From assembly GCA_965228265.1 (NCBI GenBank), contig OZ245804.1, forward strand, positions 1,426,001 to 1,490,000: DNA of 64,000 bases. Reading direction: 5' to 3'. The DNA is from GCA-2732755 sp965228265 (GTDB lineage Bacteria; Planctomycetota; Phycisphaerae; Phycisphaerales; UBA1924). The notes under the pieces are model-generated. The model searched no databases, was not told where the DNA came from, and saw only the letters and a list, made by a program, of their open reading frames with translations. The translations under genes and the position numbers were made by a program. Below, in pieces: positions 9,052 to 16,763 of this stretch (the stretch's first letter is position 1; every line of letters begins with the position of its first letter).

Positions 9052-9187
9052 CGGCGTGCTCCAGATGAAAAAAGGGCCGAACAGGGCCTCGGCGTCGACT
9101 CGGGCCCATCCTAGCGGGCAGTCCCTTCCGCGTCATGCCTCCCCCCGGCTGGCCCCACCCCCACCGGGGTCATACGCTGCGGTGCCG

Positions 9188-10192
9188 ATGCTGCTCACAC
9201 TGCACACCGATTCCGTTGCTTCGATGCTCAAGCCCGCCCGCAAGGGCGCTGATCCGAAGCTGGCGCTGGCGGACCTGCCCGCCTTTGCGCGCCAGACTCT
9301 GGACATGTTCGGGCTGAACATCACCACCGACCTGCTCGCGGGCGCGACGCCGAGTTCGCTCGAGCGGCTCCGCGAGCGAGCCGACAAGGAGCGATGCTCC
9401 TGCCTGCTGCTCATCGAGCCCGAACCGCTCGAACTCGGGCACGAGAGCGACAAAGTCGGAGGCGCGGGCGTCGAACGCATCCGCCGCGTCATCAAGGCCG
9501 CCAGCATCCTCGGGTGCAACGCGATCGCCGTCTCCGTCAAGAGCGACGACACCGAGGACTTCCTCGATTTCACCGTCGACCGCTTCCGCCAGATCGTCGA
9601 CACAGCCGACAAGCTCGACATGAACGTGCTCATCTCCCCCCGCAAGGGCCTGACCGAGAAGCCCGAGCGTGTCACCGAGCTCATCAAGAAAATCGGCGGC
9701 TTCCGCGTGGGCACGTTCCCCGACTTCAAGGTCGCCATCGATTCGGGCGATCCCGACGCATACCTCCGCAAGCTCGTGCCCTACGCCCCTGTCATCTGCG
9801 CGACGACGGTCGAGCTCAGCGAGCCCGAGCTGCCCGAGGACCTGCCGCCCAAACCCCGCAAGAAAAAAGCCGAGGAAGCCGAGCCGGAAGAGGCCGAGCC
9901 CGAGAGCATCGATGAAGAGCCCGATGAGGAGCTCGACGACGACGGCCCGCGGGGCCTCGAGGGCCTCCTCTCCGCCGTGCTCGGCGCCGAAGACCTCGAA
10001 GAAGACGAAGAGCCCGCGCCCCCGACGCACAGCCCGTACGAATTGCTCCCGCTCGTCTCCACGATCGCATCGGTCGGATTCGACGGCACGGTCGCGGTCC
10101 GCTACACCGGCAAGGGCGACCCCTCCCGCGGAGCCGACCTCTCAAGGTGGGCCCTCGAGCACGCCATCGGCGTGGCGACCGCAAAGAAGTAG
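9188..10192 (+). CDS. Sugar phosphate isomerase/epimerase-like TIM-barrel protein with acidic insert
   Basis: 334 residues from the ATG at 9188 (a GTG two codons upstream is possible). The N-terminal two thirds look like an AP-endonuclease-2/xylose-isomerase-like barrel: strands CSCLLLIEPE, NAIAVSVKS, MNVLISPR and GTFPDF, with an intervening helix repeat. Around residues 218-280 the barrel is interrupted by a highly charged, Pro/Glu/Asp-rich insert beginning PPKPRKKKAEEAEP, after which the final strand/helix pair resumes (LLPLVSTIASVGFDGTVAVRY). Metal ligands typical of active isomerases are not all evident, so enzymatic activity is uncertain. It is followed 59 bp later by cmk on the same strand. 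Confidence 0.7.
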   Translation: MLLTLHTDSVASMLKPARKGADPKLALADLPAFARQTLDMFGLNITTDLLAGATPSSLERLRERADKERCSCLLLIEPEPLELGHESDKVGGAGVERIRRVIKAASILGCNAIAVSVKSDDTEDFLDFTVDRFRQIVDTADKLDMNVLISPRKGLTEKPERVTELIKKIGGFRVGTFPDFKVAIDSGDPDAYLRKLVPYAPVICATTVELSEPELPEDLPPKPRKKKAEEAEPEEAEPESIDEEPDEELDDDGPRGLEGLLSAVLGAEDLEEDEEPAPPTHSPYELLPLVSTIASVGFDGTVAVRYTGKGDPSRGADLSRWALEHAIGVATAKK

Positions 10193-10251
10193 GCATTTGC
10201 GGTAAGCTGGGGCTGGAATTTGGCACGAGTCCTGCACGGGGCATCAGACGC

Positions 10252-11001
10252 GTGAGCACCTTGACCCACGACCAGAAGAGCACACGGGACACGTCGACCG
10301 GTCAACCGATCGAGGGCGACGTCATCGTCACACTCGACGGGCCCGCCGGCACGGGCAAATCCACCGTCGCCCGGCTGCTGGCCGCAAGGCTCGGGCTCGA
10401 CTTCCTCGACACCGGCGCGATGTACCGGGCAGCCGCGGCCATTGCGATCGACAGAGGCATCGACCTTGCCGACACAGAAACCATCCTGAGCATCGTGGTC
10501 GACGCGGACCTGCATTTCGACTGGACCCAGGACCCGCCGACCATCCTCGCCTGGATGAACCCCTACAACCAGCGCATCCGCGACCTCGACGTCACGAAGA
10601 TCGTCTCCCAGATCGCAGCCATCGGAAAGCTCCGCGAGCACATGGTCCGCAAGCAGCGTCTAATCGGTCAGCAGCACCCGCGCCTCGTCACCGAGGGACG
10701 CGACCAGGGCTCGGTCGTCTTCCCGGACGCCGAGGTGAAGTTCTATCTCGACGCGGACCCGGCCGTTCGTGCCGCGCGGCGGGCCGAGCAGATCCGCCTG
10801 GCGGGCAACGAGCCACCACCCGAGGCCGAGCTGCTCCACGACATCCTCCTCCGCGACTCCCGCGACTCGACCCGCAAGGACGGCCCGCTCATCTGCCCCG
10901 ATGACGCCGAGAAAGTCGACACCGGCCCCCTCTCGATCGACGAGGTCGTGGGCTTCCTCGAGACCCGGGTGCGCAAGCGCCTCGCCAACCGCAAGGCATG
11001 A
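10252..11001 (+). CDS. cmk: Cytidylate kinase
   Basis: Phosphorylates CMP and dCMP with ATP in pyrimidine nucleotide metabolism; cytoplasmic. 249 residues from the GTG at 10252 (upstream in-frame sequence is not family-like). Walker A GPAGTGKST is at residues 30-38, the substrate region has LDTGAMYRAAA, the core helix IVSQIAAIGKLREHMVRKQR, and the conserved loop TEGRDQGSVVFPDA. The N-terminus is about 20 residues longer than E. coli Cmk, so a later start is possible. Its stop overlaps the plsC start by ATGA, which marks an operon. Pairing of cmk with an acyltransferase is common in bacterial genomes. Confidence 0.95.
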   Translation: MSTLTHDQKSTRDTSTGQPIEGDVIVTLDGPAGTGKSTVARLLAARLGLDFLDTGAMYRAAAAIAIDRGIDLADTETILSIVVDADLHFDWTQDPPTILAWMNPYNQRIRDLDVTKIVSQIAAIGKLREHMVRKQRLIGQQHPRLVTEGRDQGSVVFPDAEVKFYLDADPAVRAARRAEQIRLAGNEPPPEAELLHDILLRDSRDSTRKDGPLICPDDAEKVDTGPLSIDEVVGFLETRVRKRLANRKA

Positions 11002-11720
11002 GCGACAGACCCACCAAGGCCCACCCGGTGTACTACCACATCTGGCGCAGAATCCTGCGGCTCTGGTTCCGTCTCGCGCACCGACCGACCTTCATCCACC
11101 CCGAGCGCATCCCCGCCGAGGGCCCGTGCCTGATCGTCGCCAATCACCAGTCCTTCTACGACCCGCCCCTGGTCGGGTGCCCGGTCCACTGGCGACTGAT
11201 CACCTTTCTCTCCCGCGCCAGCCTCTACGACTCCAAGCTCGCTGGCGGGATCATCAAGACGCTCAACACCGTTCCCATCCGCGACGGTGAGGGCGACATC
11301 CGCGCCATCCGTGACATCATTGAACGCCTCAAACTGGGTGAGGCCGTGCTGATCTTCCCCGAGGGCTCGCGCACGTTCGACGGCGCGCTCCAGCCCTTCC
11401 GCGACGGCGCAGCCCTGGTCATCCGGCGAGCCAAGTGCCCGGTGATCCCCGTCGCCGTCGAGGGCGTCTATGACGCATGGCCCCGCACAAAGAGCAAGCC
11501 GAAGCTCGGCACACGCATGATGGTGATGTACGGCGAGCCGATCGACGCGGCAGAGCTCAAGGCGGGCGATATCAACGCCACGCTTGAGCGCAAGATCGAC
11601 GACATGCGCCTCGAACTCCGCGCGCTGCTCAGGCAGAAATCCGGCGGCTCATACCCCGCGCCGGGCGCGGGCGATCGGCATATCCACGAGGATCAGGCTC
11701 AGGCGTCCTCGGTGCCCTGA
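10998..11720 (+). CDS. plsC: 1-acyl-sn-glycerol-3-phosphate acyltransferase family protein
   Basis: A 240-residue lysophosphatidate acyltransferase-like enzyme that would transfer an acyl chain to the sn-2 position in phospholipid synthesis at the inner face of the membrane. The catalytic H-x4-D motif is NHQSFYD (His50, Asp55), followed by the substrate motif FPEGSR at about 120-125 and the IPVAVEGVYDAW region. A hydrophobic N-terminal helix (WRRILRLWFRLAH) probably docks the protein on the membrane. Start is fixed by the ATGA overlap with cmk. The last 22 bp overlap the convergent coiled-coil gene. A different acyl acceptor cannot be excluded. Confidence 0.93.
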   Translation: MSDRPTKAHPVYYHIWRRILRLWFRLAHRPTFIHPERIPAEGPCLIVANHQSFYDPPLVGCPVHWRLITFLSRASLYDSKLAGGIIKTLNTVPIRDGEGDIRAIRDIIERLKLGEAVLIFPEGSRTFDGALQPFRDGAALVIRRAKCPVIPVAVEGVYDAWPRTKSKPKLGTRMMVMYGEPIDAAELKAGDINATLERKIDDMRLELRALLRQKSGGSYPAPGAGDRHIHEDQAQASSVP

Positions 11721-12607
11721 GCGGGATCGGCTTCTTCGTCGCCCTCGGGCGCTTCCTCGGCGGGCGGGGCGACCGGATCCCCCGGCTTCCAGGCGCTCAG
11801 CGAGTACCAGTCCAGCTCGAAGTCGAACTCCATCATCGGGCCGACAAAGGGCGGAAACTCGAAGACGCCCGGCACCACGCGCGACTCGTTGAACACGGGC
11901 TTGGCGATCACGATCGACGTCAGCACCCATCGCCCGCTGCGCGAGCCCCGGTTGAACCGCTCGATGAACTTGGCGGGGAACCCGATGTCGACCGCTTCCC
12001 CGATGGGCAGACCGGAGCGTTCATCGAGGACGGTCATCCGCGCGACGTACCCGTTCTTGCCGACGGAGGCCAGGTCGTCGAGTTCGACGAGCCACGAGCG
12101 TTTGCCGCGGAGCTCGCGGTTGGTCAGCCGCACCCATCGCAGGGCTTTCTGCACGAAGGCCTCGCGCTCGGCGGGTGTCTCGAGTGACATGCCGGCCATC
12201 TCGGCGCGGTATCGGCTGCGCAGCTCGCGCAGGAGCGATTCGGGCGAGGCGAGCGGGTCGCTCGGGGTTTCGGCTCGCCTGACGAGTGGCTCGGGCTCGC
12301 CGGCGGTGTCCAGCTCCTGGCGCAGATTCGCGAGCATGCCCTCGATCTGGCGCAGAGCGCTGGCGATGTTCCGGCGTTCGGTGGTCAGTTCGGAGACGCG
12401 CTGCTCGAGCGCATCGATCCGGGTCTGCTGGAGCCTCAGTTGCTCCTGGAGCAGATCCGCAGGCGCGACCGGCTGCTGGTCGGCAAGTGGCTCGGCGGTG
12501 TCTTGTCCATGTGCAGCGTCCGCGGCGAACCCGAGTCCGCCGATGAGTCCCACCACGAGCCCCCCGATGAGCACGACTCGCACGGTTCTCAGAAGCCCAT
12601 CACGCAT
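11699..12607 (-). CDS. Exported coiled-coil protein, function unknown
   Basis: 302 residues from the ATG at 12607; the same frame stays open upstream to 13561, but that extension is antisense to the DUF58 gene and was discarded. The N-terminus has arginines followed by a long Gly/Val/Leu stretch and an Ala-rich cleavage region (about 1-34), a probable signal peptide. Residues about 50-95 form a coiled coil (LQQTRIDALEQRVSELTTERR). The C-terminal domain contains repeated strands such as RSWLVELDDLASVGKNGY and GRWVLTSIVIAKP, and ends in an acidic tail. I do not recognise the family. Divergent from DUF58 with a 90-bp gap, convergent with plsC. Confidence 0.75.
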   Translation of the reverse strand: MRDGLLRTVRVVLIGGLVVGLIGGLGFAADAAHGQDTAEPLADQQPVAPADLLQEQLRLQQTRIDALEQRVSELTTERRNIASALRQIEGMLANLRQELDTAGEPEPLVRRAETPSDPLASPESLLRELRSRYRAEMAGMSLETPAEREAFVQKALRWVRLTNRELRGKRSWLVELDDLASVGKNGYVARMTVLDERSGLPIGEAVDIGFPAKFIERFNRGSRSGRWVLTSIVIAKPVFNESRVVPGVFEFPPFVGPMMEFDFELDWYSLSAWKPGDPVAPPAEEAPEGDEEADPAQGTEDA

Positions 12608-12697
12608 CGATCCGCTCCAATGCCCCAAAGCAAGCCCCGGTGCCAGAGTACACTTTACCGCGCGCCAGGCGCACTCGCCCACACGCACGGAACACCC

Positions 12698-13663
12698 ATG
12701 ATCGCAGGCAACACCCAGCCCAGGCCCCGCACGCGAGACGAGCTCATCAGCCCGGAGCTGTCGAGCCGCCTTGATCGGTTGGACGTCAGGAGCCGAAAGG
12801 TGTTCCAAGGGGCTCTGCCGGGCGAACGGCGATCCAAACGCCGGGGCCGAAGCGTCGAGTTCGACGACTACCGCACCTACGTCCCGGGCGATGACCTGCG
12901 GCATATCGACTGGAACGTCTACGCCCGCCTCGATCGCCTCTTCATCAAGCTCTTCCGCGAGGAGGAGGATCTGGCCCTGCACGTTCTGATCGACTGCTCC
13001 GCCTCGATGGACGCGGGCAACCCGAGCAAGCTGATCTTCGCGCACCGTCTGGCGATGGCGCTCGGCTATCTTGGGCTGGCCAGCCAGAACCGGGTGAGCG
13101 TGATGTCGTTCGCAACGCGCGAGGGTGTGCGCACGCTCGCGCCGATGCGCGGCAGGCGTGGCGTGCAGCCCATGGCAAGATTCCTGCTCGACAACCTCGA
13201 GCTCGCGCCCGACGGGCCCGGGCAGTCCAAGGGCGAGGACTTCGCCGGCGCGATGCGTCGATTCGCCTCCGCCCGAGTGGGCAAGGGCGTGGTCGTCTTG
13301 CTGTCGGACTTTCTGATCCGCGAGGGCTACAAGCAGGGACTGGGATTGCTCGCCGACACGGGGCGGGGCGGGTACGACACGACGTGCCTGCAGATTCTCA
13401 GCCCGGGCGAGATCGACCCGTCGCTCGAAGAGGGGCGTGTGATGGGGGATTTGCACCTGACCGACAACGAGACGGGGCAGGGCGCGGAGGTGACGGTCTC
13501 GCAGGAACTGATCGAGAGCTACAAGCGTTCGGTGCGGAGCTACTGCGACGAGCTGGCGCACTTTTGTCGCTCACGCAAGATGCGCCACAGCCTGGCGCTC
13601 ACGGACGCCCCGGTCGAGGATTTCGTCACGGGCACGCTGCGAAGGCTCGGTGTGGTGGGTTGA
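12698..13663 (+). CDS. DUF58 domain protein (vWA-like)
   Basis: A 321-residue DUF58 protein. The family hallmark is clear near residues 50-80: FDDYRTYVPGDDLRHIDW, followed by the vWA-like strand and MIDAS-type motif LIDCSASMDAG and, later, VLLSDFL. DUF58 proteins usually work with MoxR-type AAA+ ATPases in envelope or enzyme-maturation systems, with the MIDAS metal site mediating protein binding. No moxR is adjacent in this window, so the partner is probably elsewhere. The start at 12698 excludes an in-frame upstream extension that reads antisense through the neighbouring gene's leader. Confidence 0.9.
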   Translation: MIAGNTQPRPRTRDELISPELSSRLDRLDVRSRKVFQGALPGERRSKRRGRSVEFDDYRTYVPGDDLRHIDWNVYARLDRLFIKLFREEEDLALHVLIDCSASMDAGNPSKLIFAHRLAMALGYLGLASQNRVSVMSFATREGVRTLAPMRGRRGVQPMARFLLDNLELAPDGPGQSKGEDFAGAMRRFASARVGKGVVVLLSDFLIREGYKQGLGLLADTGRGGYDTTCLQILSPGEIDPSLEEGRVMGDLHLTDNETGQGAEVTVSQELIESYKRSVRSYCDELAHFCRSRKMRHSLALTDAPVEDFVTGTLRRLGVVG

Positions 13664-13676
13664 AAGAAGCGAAACC

Positions 13677-13839
13677 GGTGGCGGAGGCTTCCAGCCTCCG
13701 CTGTCTGACTCGCTTGCCCTTGATGGGGGCGTCGCCTCATCGTCGGTTCGATCAGAGCCTTTCCGCTTATGACCCAAACAATTCGCTTGTTGATGCCGGT
13801 GGTGAGTAGCTTCACGCGGAGGCTGGAAGCCTCCGCCAC
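13677..13839. repeat. Inverted pair of REP-like hairpins (REPIN-like element)
   Basis: Two copies of one hairpin face each other across about 115 bp. Copy one has arms GCGGAGGCT (13681-13689) and AGCCTCCGC (13693-13701) with loop TCC, preceded by GGTG. Copy two (13816-13836, followed by CAC) is its reverse complement, so the pair is a larger inverted repeat. It fills most of the 207-bp gap between the DUF58 and TPR-YggX genes. A third copy lies at 57336-57360. The pattern matches REP/REPIN elements in form; no RAYT transposase gene is in the window. Confidence 0.8.
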
Positions 13840-13870
13840 TATGAGATGATGGACGAACTGTGCAGCTTGA

Positions 13871-14515
13871 CTACATCACCGCGCTGCCGCGGGGTTTTTC
13901 GCCGGTGATTTCTTCGTACATCACATCGTCGATGCCCAGGAATTCGCGCATGTGCGCGTCGTAGGTGTCCGAGTCCTGATCCTGTGAGAGATCGAGTCGG
14001 AGTTCGTTGATGACCTTGGTGCCCTGGGCGATCCAGAGCTGGAAGGTTTCCTGGCTGATGTTCTGGTGGATCCACTCGCCCAGTGCGCCCTTGAAGGGGG
14101 GGCGTTCCATCTGGTGGCCCGGTCGGCCGGTCTTGCGGCAGATGAACGAGCCGTCGGGCGTGGGGCCCATTTTCTGCTGCTCGACCTCGGGGACGGGGAG
14201 CTTGAGCTGCTCGAGCATGTCGCCCATGGCGCGCTTGGGCATGAGGTCGCCCCGCTTGGCGGCCTCGGTGTAGCCCTTGGTGAGGATCTCGCCGGCGCGG
14301 TCCGGCTGATCGGTGGCGATGAGGGCTGCCCCGGCGAGCTGGTAGGCCTTGCTCATGCCCGGGTTGAGCTCGACGCAGCGGAGATAGCTCTCGGCGGCCT
14401 CTTCGAATCGGCCGGCCTGCTGGTACGCCCCGCCGAGCGAGAAGTGGGCCATGTCGTTGCTCGGATCGTCGTTGGCCATCTTCTCGAACTGGGCGATGCG
14501 GGTTTCGATATCCAT
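13871..14515 (-). CDS. TPR domain fused to Fe(II)-trafficking protein YggX domain
   Basis: A 214-residue fusion. Residues about 1-85 contain tetratricopeptide repeats (DMAHFSLGGAYQQAGRFEEA, then a second with PGMSKAYQLAGAALIATDQP). Residues about 122-196 match the YggX/Iron_traffic family: FICRKTGR with Cys126 at the position of the redox cysteine of E. coli YggX, ERPPFKGALGEWIHQNIS, and WIAQGTKVINELRLDL. YggX protects labile Fe-S clusters from oxidants and is normally a stand-alone protein of about 90 residues. The ATG at 14515 is preferred over 14563 because GGAGG lies 8 bases upstream. The TPR part could recruit a client protein. Functional transfer from YggX is inference. Confidence 0.85.
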   Translation of the reverse strand: MDIETRIAQFEKMANDDPSNDMAHFSLGGAYQQAGRFEEAAESYLRCVELNPGMSKAYQLAGAALIATDQPDRAGEILTKGYTEAAKRGDLMPKRAMGDMLEQLKLPVPEVEQQKMGPTPDGSFICRKTGRPGHQMERPPFKGALGEWIHQNISQETFQLWIAQGTKVINELRLDLSQDQDSDTYDAHMREFLGIDDVMYEEITGEKPRGSAVM

Positions 14516-14600
14516 GTCGTGTGCCTCCAGATGAACCATAGGGGCACGGATCGGCGCATTCATCGGCCCGCAAGCGGGCTCACCCGGCTAGTCTTCTGGC

Positions 14601-15554
14601 GTGGCGCGACCAGTTGACCCACGGCTCTCGATCGATCTGGCGGGGATCTCGCTCCGCTCGCCCGTGATTCTCGCGGCGGGCACGGCCGGGTACTCCGACG
14701 AGATGGCCGACGTGTTGGATCTCTCGCAGATCGGCGCGGTCGTGTGCAAATCGATCACCCGCGAGCCCAGACCCGGCAACGAGACCTGGCGCGTCTGGCC
14801 CGCCAAGGCGGGCATGCTCAACGCGATCGGGCTGGCCAACCCCGGCATCGAGAAATTCATGGCCGACGTCGCGCCCCGGCTTAGGGAGACGCCCACGACG
14901 GTCTTCGGCTCCATCGCGGGCACGAGCATCGAGGACTACGCCCATGTCGCAAGACACATGGAGACGATCCCCGAGCTGCCCGCGATCGAGATCAACGTGA
15001 GCTGCCCGAACGTCCACGGCGGGACGGAGTTCGGAGCTGACGCGGGCGCACTGCGCGAGTTGGTCTCGGCGGTGCGAGCCGAGCTTGCCAGTTCCAGGCT
15101 CATCGTGAAGCTGAGTCCAATCGCGGTGGGGCAGCCCACACTCGCGGAGATCGCGCAGGCGGCGATCGAGTCCGGCGCGGACGCGCTGACGATCTCGAAC
15201 ACGGTGCCGGCGATGCAGATCGACGTGCGCACGCGCAGGCCCGTGCTCTCGAACGTGACCGGTGGCTTGTCCGGGCCCGCGGTGCACCCGATCGCAGTGA
15301 AGCTGGTGCACGACGTCTACCGCCGGGTGGCGCACGAAGCGGGCGTGCCGATCATCGGGCTCGGGGGCGTGTCGGGGTGGGACGACGCGGCGGAGTTCAT
15401 CCTGGCGGGCGCGTCGGCGGTGGGGGTCGGGACGGCTCTCTTTGCCGACCCGCGGACGCCCGCCCGTATCAACCGGGCACTTTCACGCTGGCTGAACACG
15501 CACAGGGTCCAGTCGGTGAAGGATCTGGTGGGGCAGGTGATCCTGCCCGCGTAA
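14601..15554 (+). CDS. pyrD: Dihydroorotate dehydrogenase, class 1
   Basis: Oxidises dihydroorotate to orotate with FMN in de novo pyrimidine synthesis. 317 residues from a GTG start. The fold begins with LRSPVILAAGTAGY; the catalytic loop INVSCPNVHGG carries a cysteine in place of the serine of class 2 enzymes, marking the soluble class 1 type. FMN phosphate-binding motifs IIGLGGVSGWDDAAEFI and ASAVGVGTALF follow. NAD-linked class 1B enzymes need the electron-transfer subunit PyrK, and no such gene is adjacent, so the electron acceptor is not determined. No N-terminal membrane helix is present. A serine hydrolase gene follows after 24 bp. Confidence 0.95.
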   Translation: MARPVDPRLSIDLAGISLRSPVILAAGTAGYSDEMADVLDLSQIGAVVCKSITREPRPGNETWRVWPAKAGMLNAIGLANPGIEKFMADVAPRLRETPTTVFGSIAGTSIEDYAHVARHMETIPELPAIEINVSCPNVHGGTEFGADAGALRELVSAVRAELASSRLIVKLSPIAVGQPTLAEIAQAAIESGADALTISNTVPAMQIDVRTRRPVLSNVTGGLSGPAVHPIAVKLVHDVYRRVAHEAGVPIIGLGGVSGWDDAAEFILAGASAVGVGTALFADPRTPARINRALSRWLNTHRVQSVKDLVGQVILPA

Positions 15555-15578
15555 GTTCGGGATGAGGAGGAGTTTGAG

Positions 15579-16763
15579 ATGCTGATCACGAGCCTTGCCG
15601 TGGCTGCGGCCTTGCTGAATGAGCCCGCGGATCTCTCCGAGGAGATCGAGCAGGTCCGGCGCCAGGCCGACATCGCGTCGCTTGTCTGCGCGGCATACAA
15701 AGACGGCGAGCTCGTCGCAACCGGCGCGACCGGCTGGCTCAGCCACGAACATCCGACCCCGGTCACGCTCGAGAACAAGTACCACATCGGCTCGTGCACG
15801 AAGGCGATGACCGCGGCCCTGATCGGCCTGCTCGTTGAGCGTGGCGAGCTGACGTGGGAGACGAGTGTTGCCGAGGCACTGCCGGGCGTAGCCGACAAAA
15901 TGCACGAGGCGTTCGACGAGTTGACGGTGCGCGACCTGCTCGGACATCGCGCGGGCATCGCCGAGGCGCAGAGCCGGGGCCTCTCGACCATGCCGTGGGT
16001 GCTGGCAAACGCGGACCAGAAACTCCCCGTTCGGGGTCAGCGTCGCGCGATCGCCGAGGCAATTCTGCGCACCGGGCCGCAGGTCGAAGGCGGCAGCGAT
16101 GGCGCGTTTGTGTATTCGAATCTTGGGTACATCCTCGCGGGCGTGATCATCGAGGAGAAGTTCGACAAGCCCTGGGAAGAGGTGATGACGGAGGAGCTCT
16201 TCGAGCCGCTGGGCATGACGAGCGCGGGCTTCGGGCCGCCGGGCGTGGTGGGCGAGGCTGTCGAACCGATGGGGCACCACATGCGGAGTGAGTGGATCGC
16301 GCTGCCCCTGGTCGAAGGGCAGCGCACGCCGGACAACCCGGCAAGCTACGGCCCCGCGGGCACGGTTCACGCCAGCATTCTCGACTGGGCGAAATTCGTC
16401 AGCGACTTCGAGCGCGGACTCGAGGGCAAGGGCAAGCTGCTCAAGCAGGAGACGTATCAGACGATCGCGACCGACCCGGAGGGCGACGGGTACGCGCTCG
16501 GCTGGGGCACGCTCGAGCGGGAGTGGGGCGGCGGGACCGTCTTCACGCACGCGGGGAGCAACACCTACTGGTACGCGGTGGCCTGGGTCGCGCCGGAGAC
16601 GGATTTTGTCGCGGTGGCGGCTTCGAACATGCCGCCGGACGTCGCATCCGGGCCCTGTGATATCGCGGTCGGGATGATGGTGCAGCAGTTCAACAGCATG
16701 CCCGAACCGGAAGCCGGTGCGGATGCGGCCGAGATGGACGCGGACGGGTCCGAGCCCGAGTGA
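15579..16763 (+). CDS. Serine hydrolase of the beta-lactamase/AmpC-like family
   Basis: A 394-residue member of the class C beta-lactamase/D-alanyl-D-alanine carboxypeptidase superfamily. The nucleophile motif is SCTK (Ser72-Lys75), the second motif YSN (Tyr179-Asn181), and the third appears as HAGS near residue 325 in place of K-T-G, which is common among esterase-like members. A short hydrophobic N-terminus (MLITSLAVAAALL) may be an export signal, though it lacks basic residues. The C-terminal 30 residues are acidic. The natural substrate, ester or peptide, cannot be decided. Its stop codon directly abuts that of the convergent smc gene, with no spacer. Confidence 0.9.
   Translation: MLITSLAVAAALLNEPADLSEEIEQVRRQADIASLVCAAYKDGELVATGATGWLSHEHPTPVTLENKYHIGSCTKAMTAALIGLLVERGELTWETSVAEALPGVADKMHEAFDELTVRDLLGHRAGIAEAQSRGLSTMPWVLANADQKLPVRGQRRAIAEAILRTGPQVEGGSDGAFVYSNLGYILAGVIIEEKFDKPWEEVMTEELFEPLGMTSAGFGPPGVVGEAVEPMGHHMRSEWIALPLVEGQRTPDNPASYGPAGTVHASILDWAKFVSDFERGLEGKGKLLKQETYQTIATDPEGDGYALGWGTLEREWGGGTVFTHAGSNTYWYAVAWVAPETDFVAVAASNMPPDVASGPCDIAVGMMVQQFNSMPEPEAGADAAEMDADGSEPE

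Noticed and set aside
9052..9187. Glycine riboswitch before gcvH
   Set aside because: The short spacer shared with the divergent TIM-barrel gene shows no tandem aptamer pattern.
12608..13561. N-terminal extension of the exported coiled-coil gene
   Set aside because: The upstream in-frame part runs antisense through the DUF58 gene, and a signal peptide starts at the ATG at 12607.
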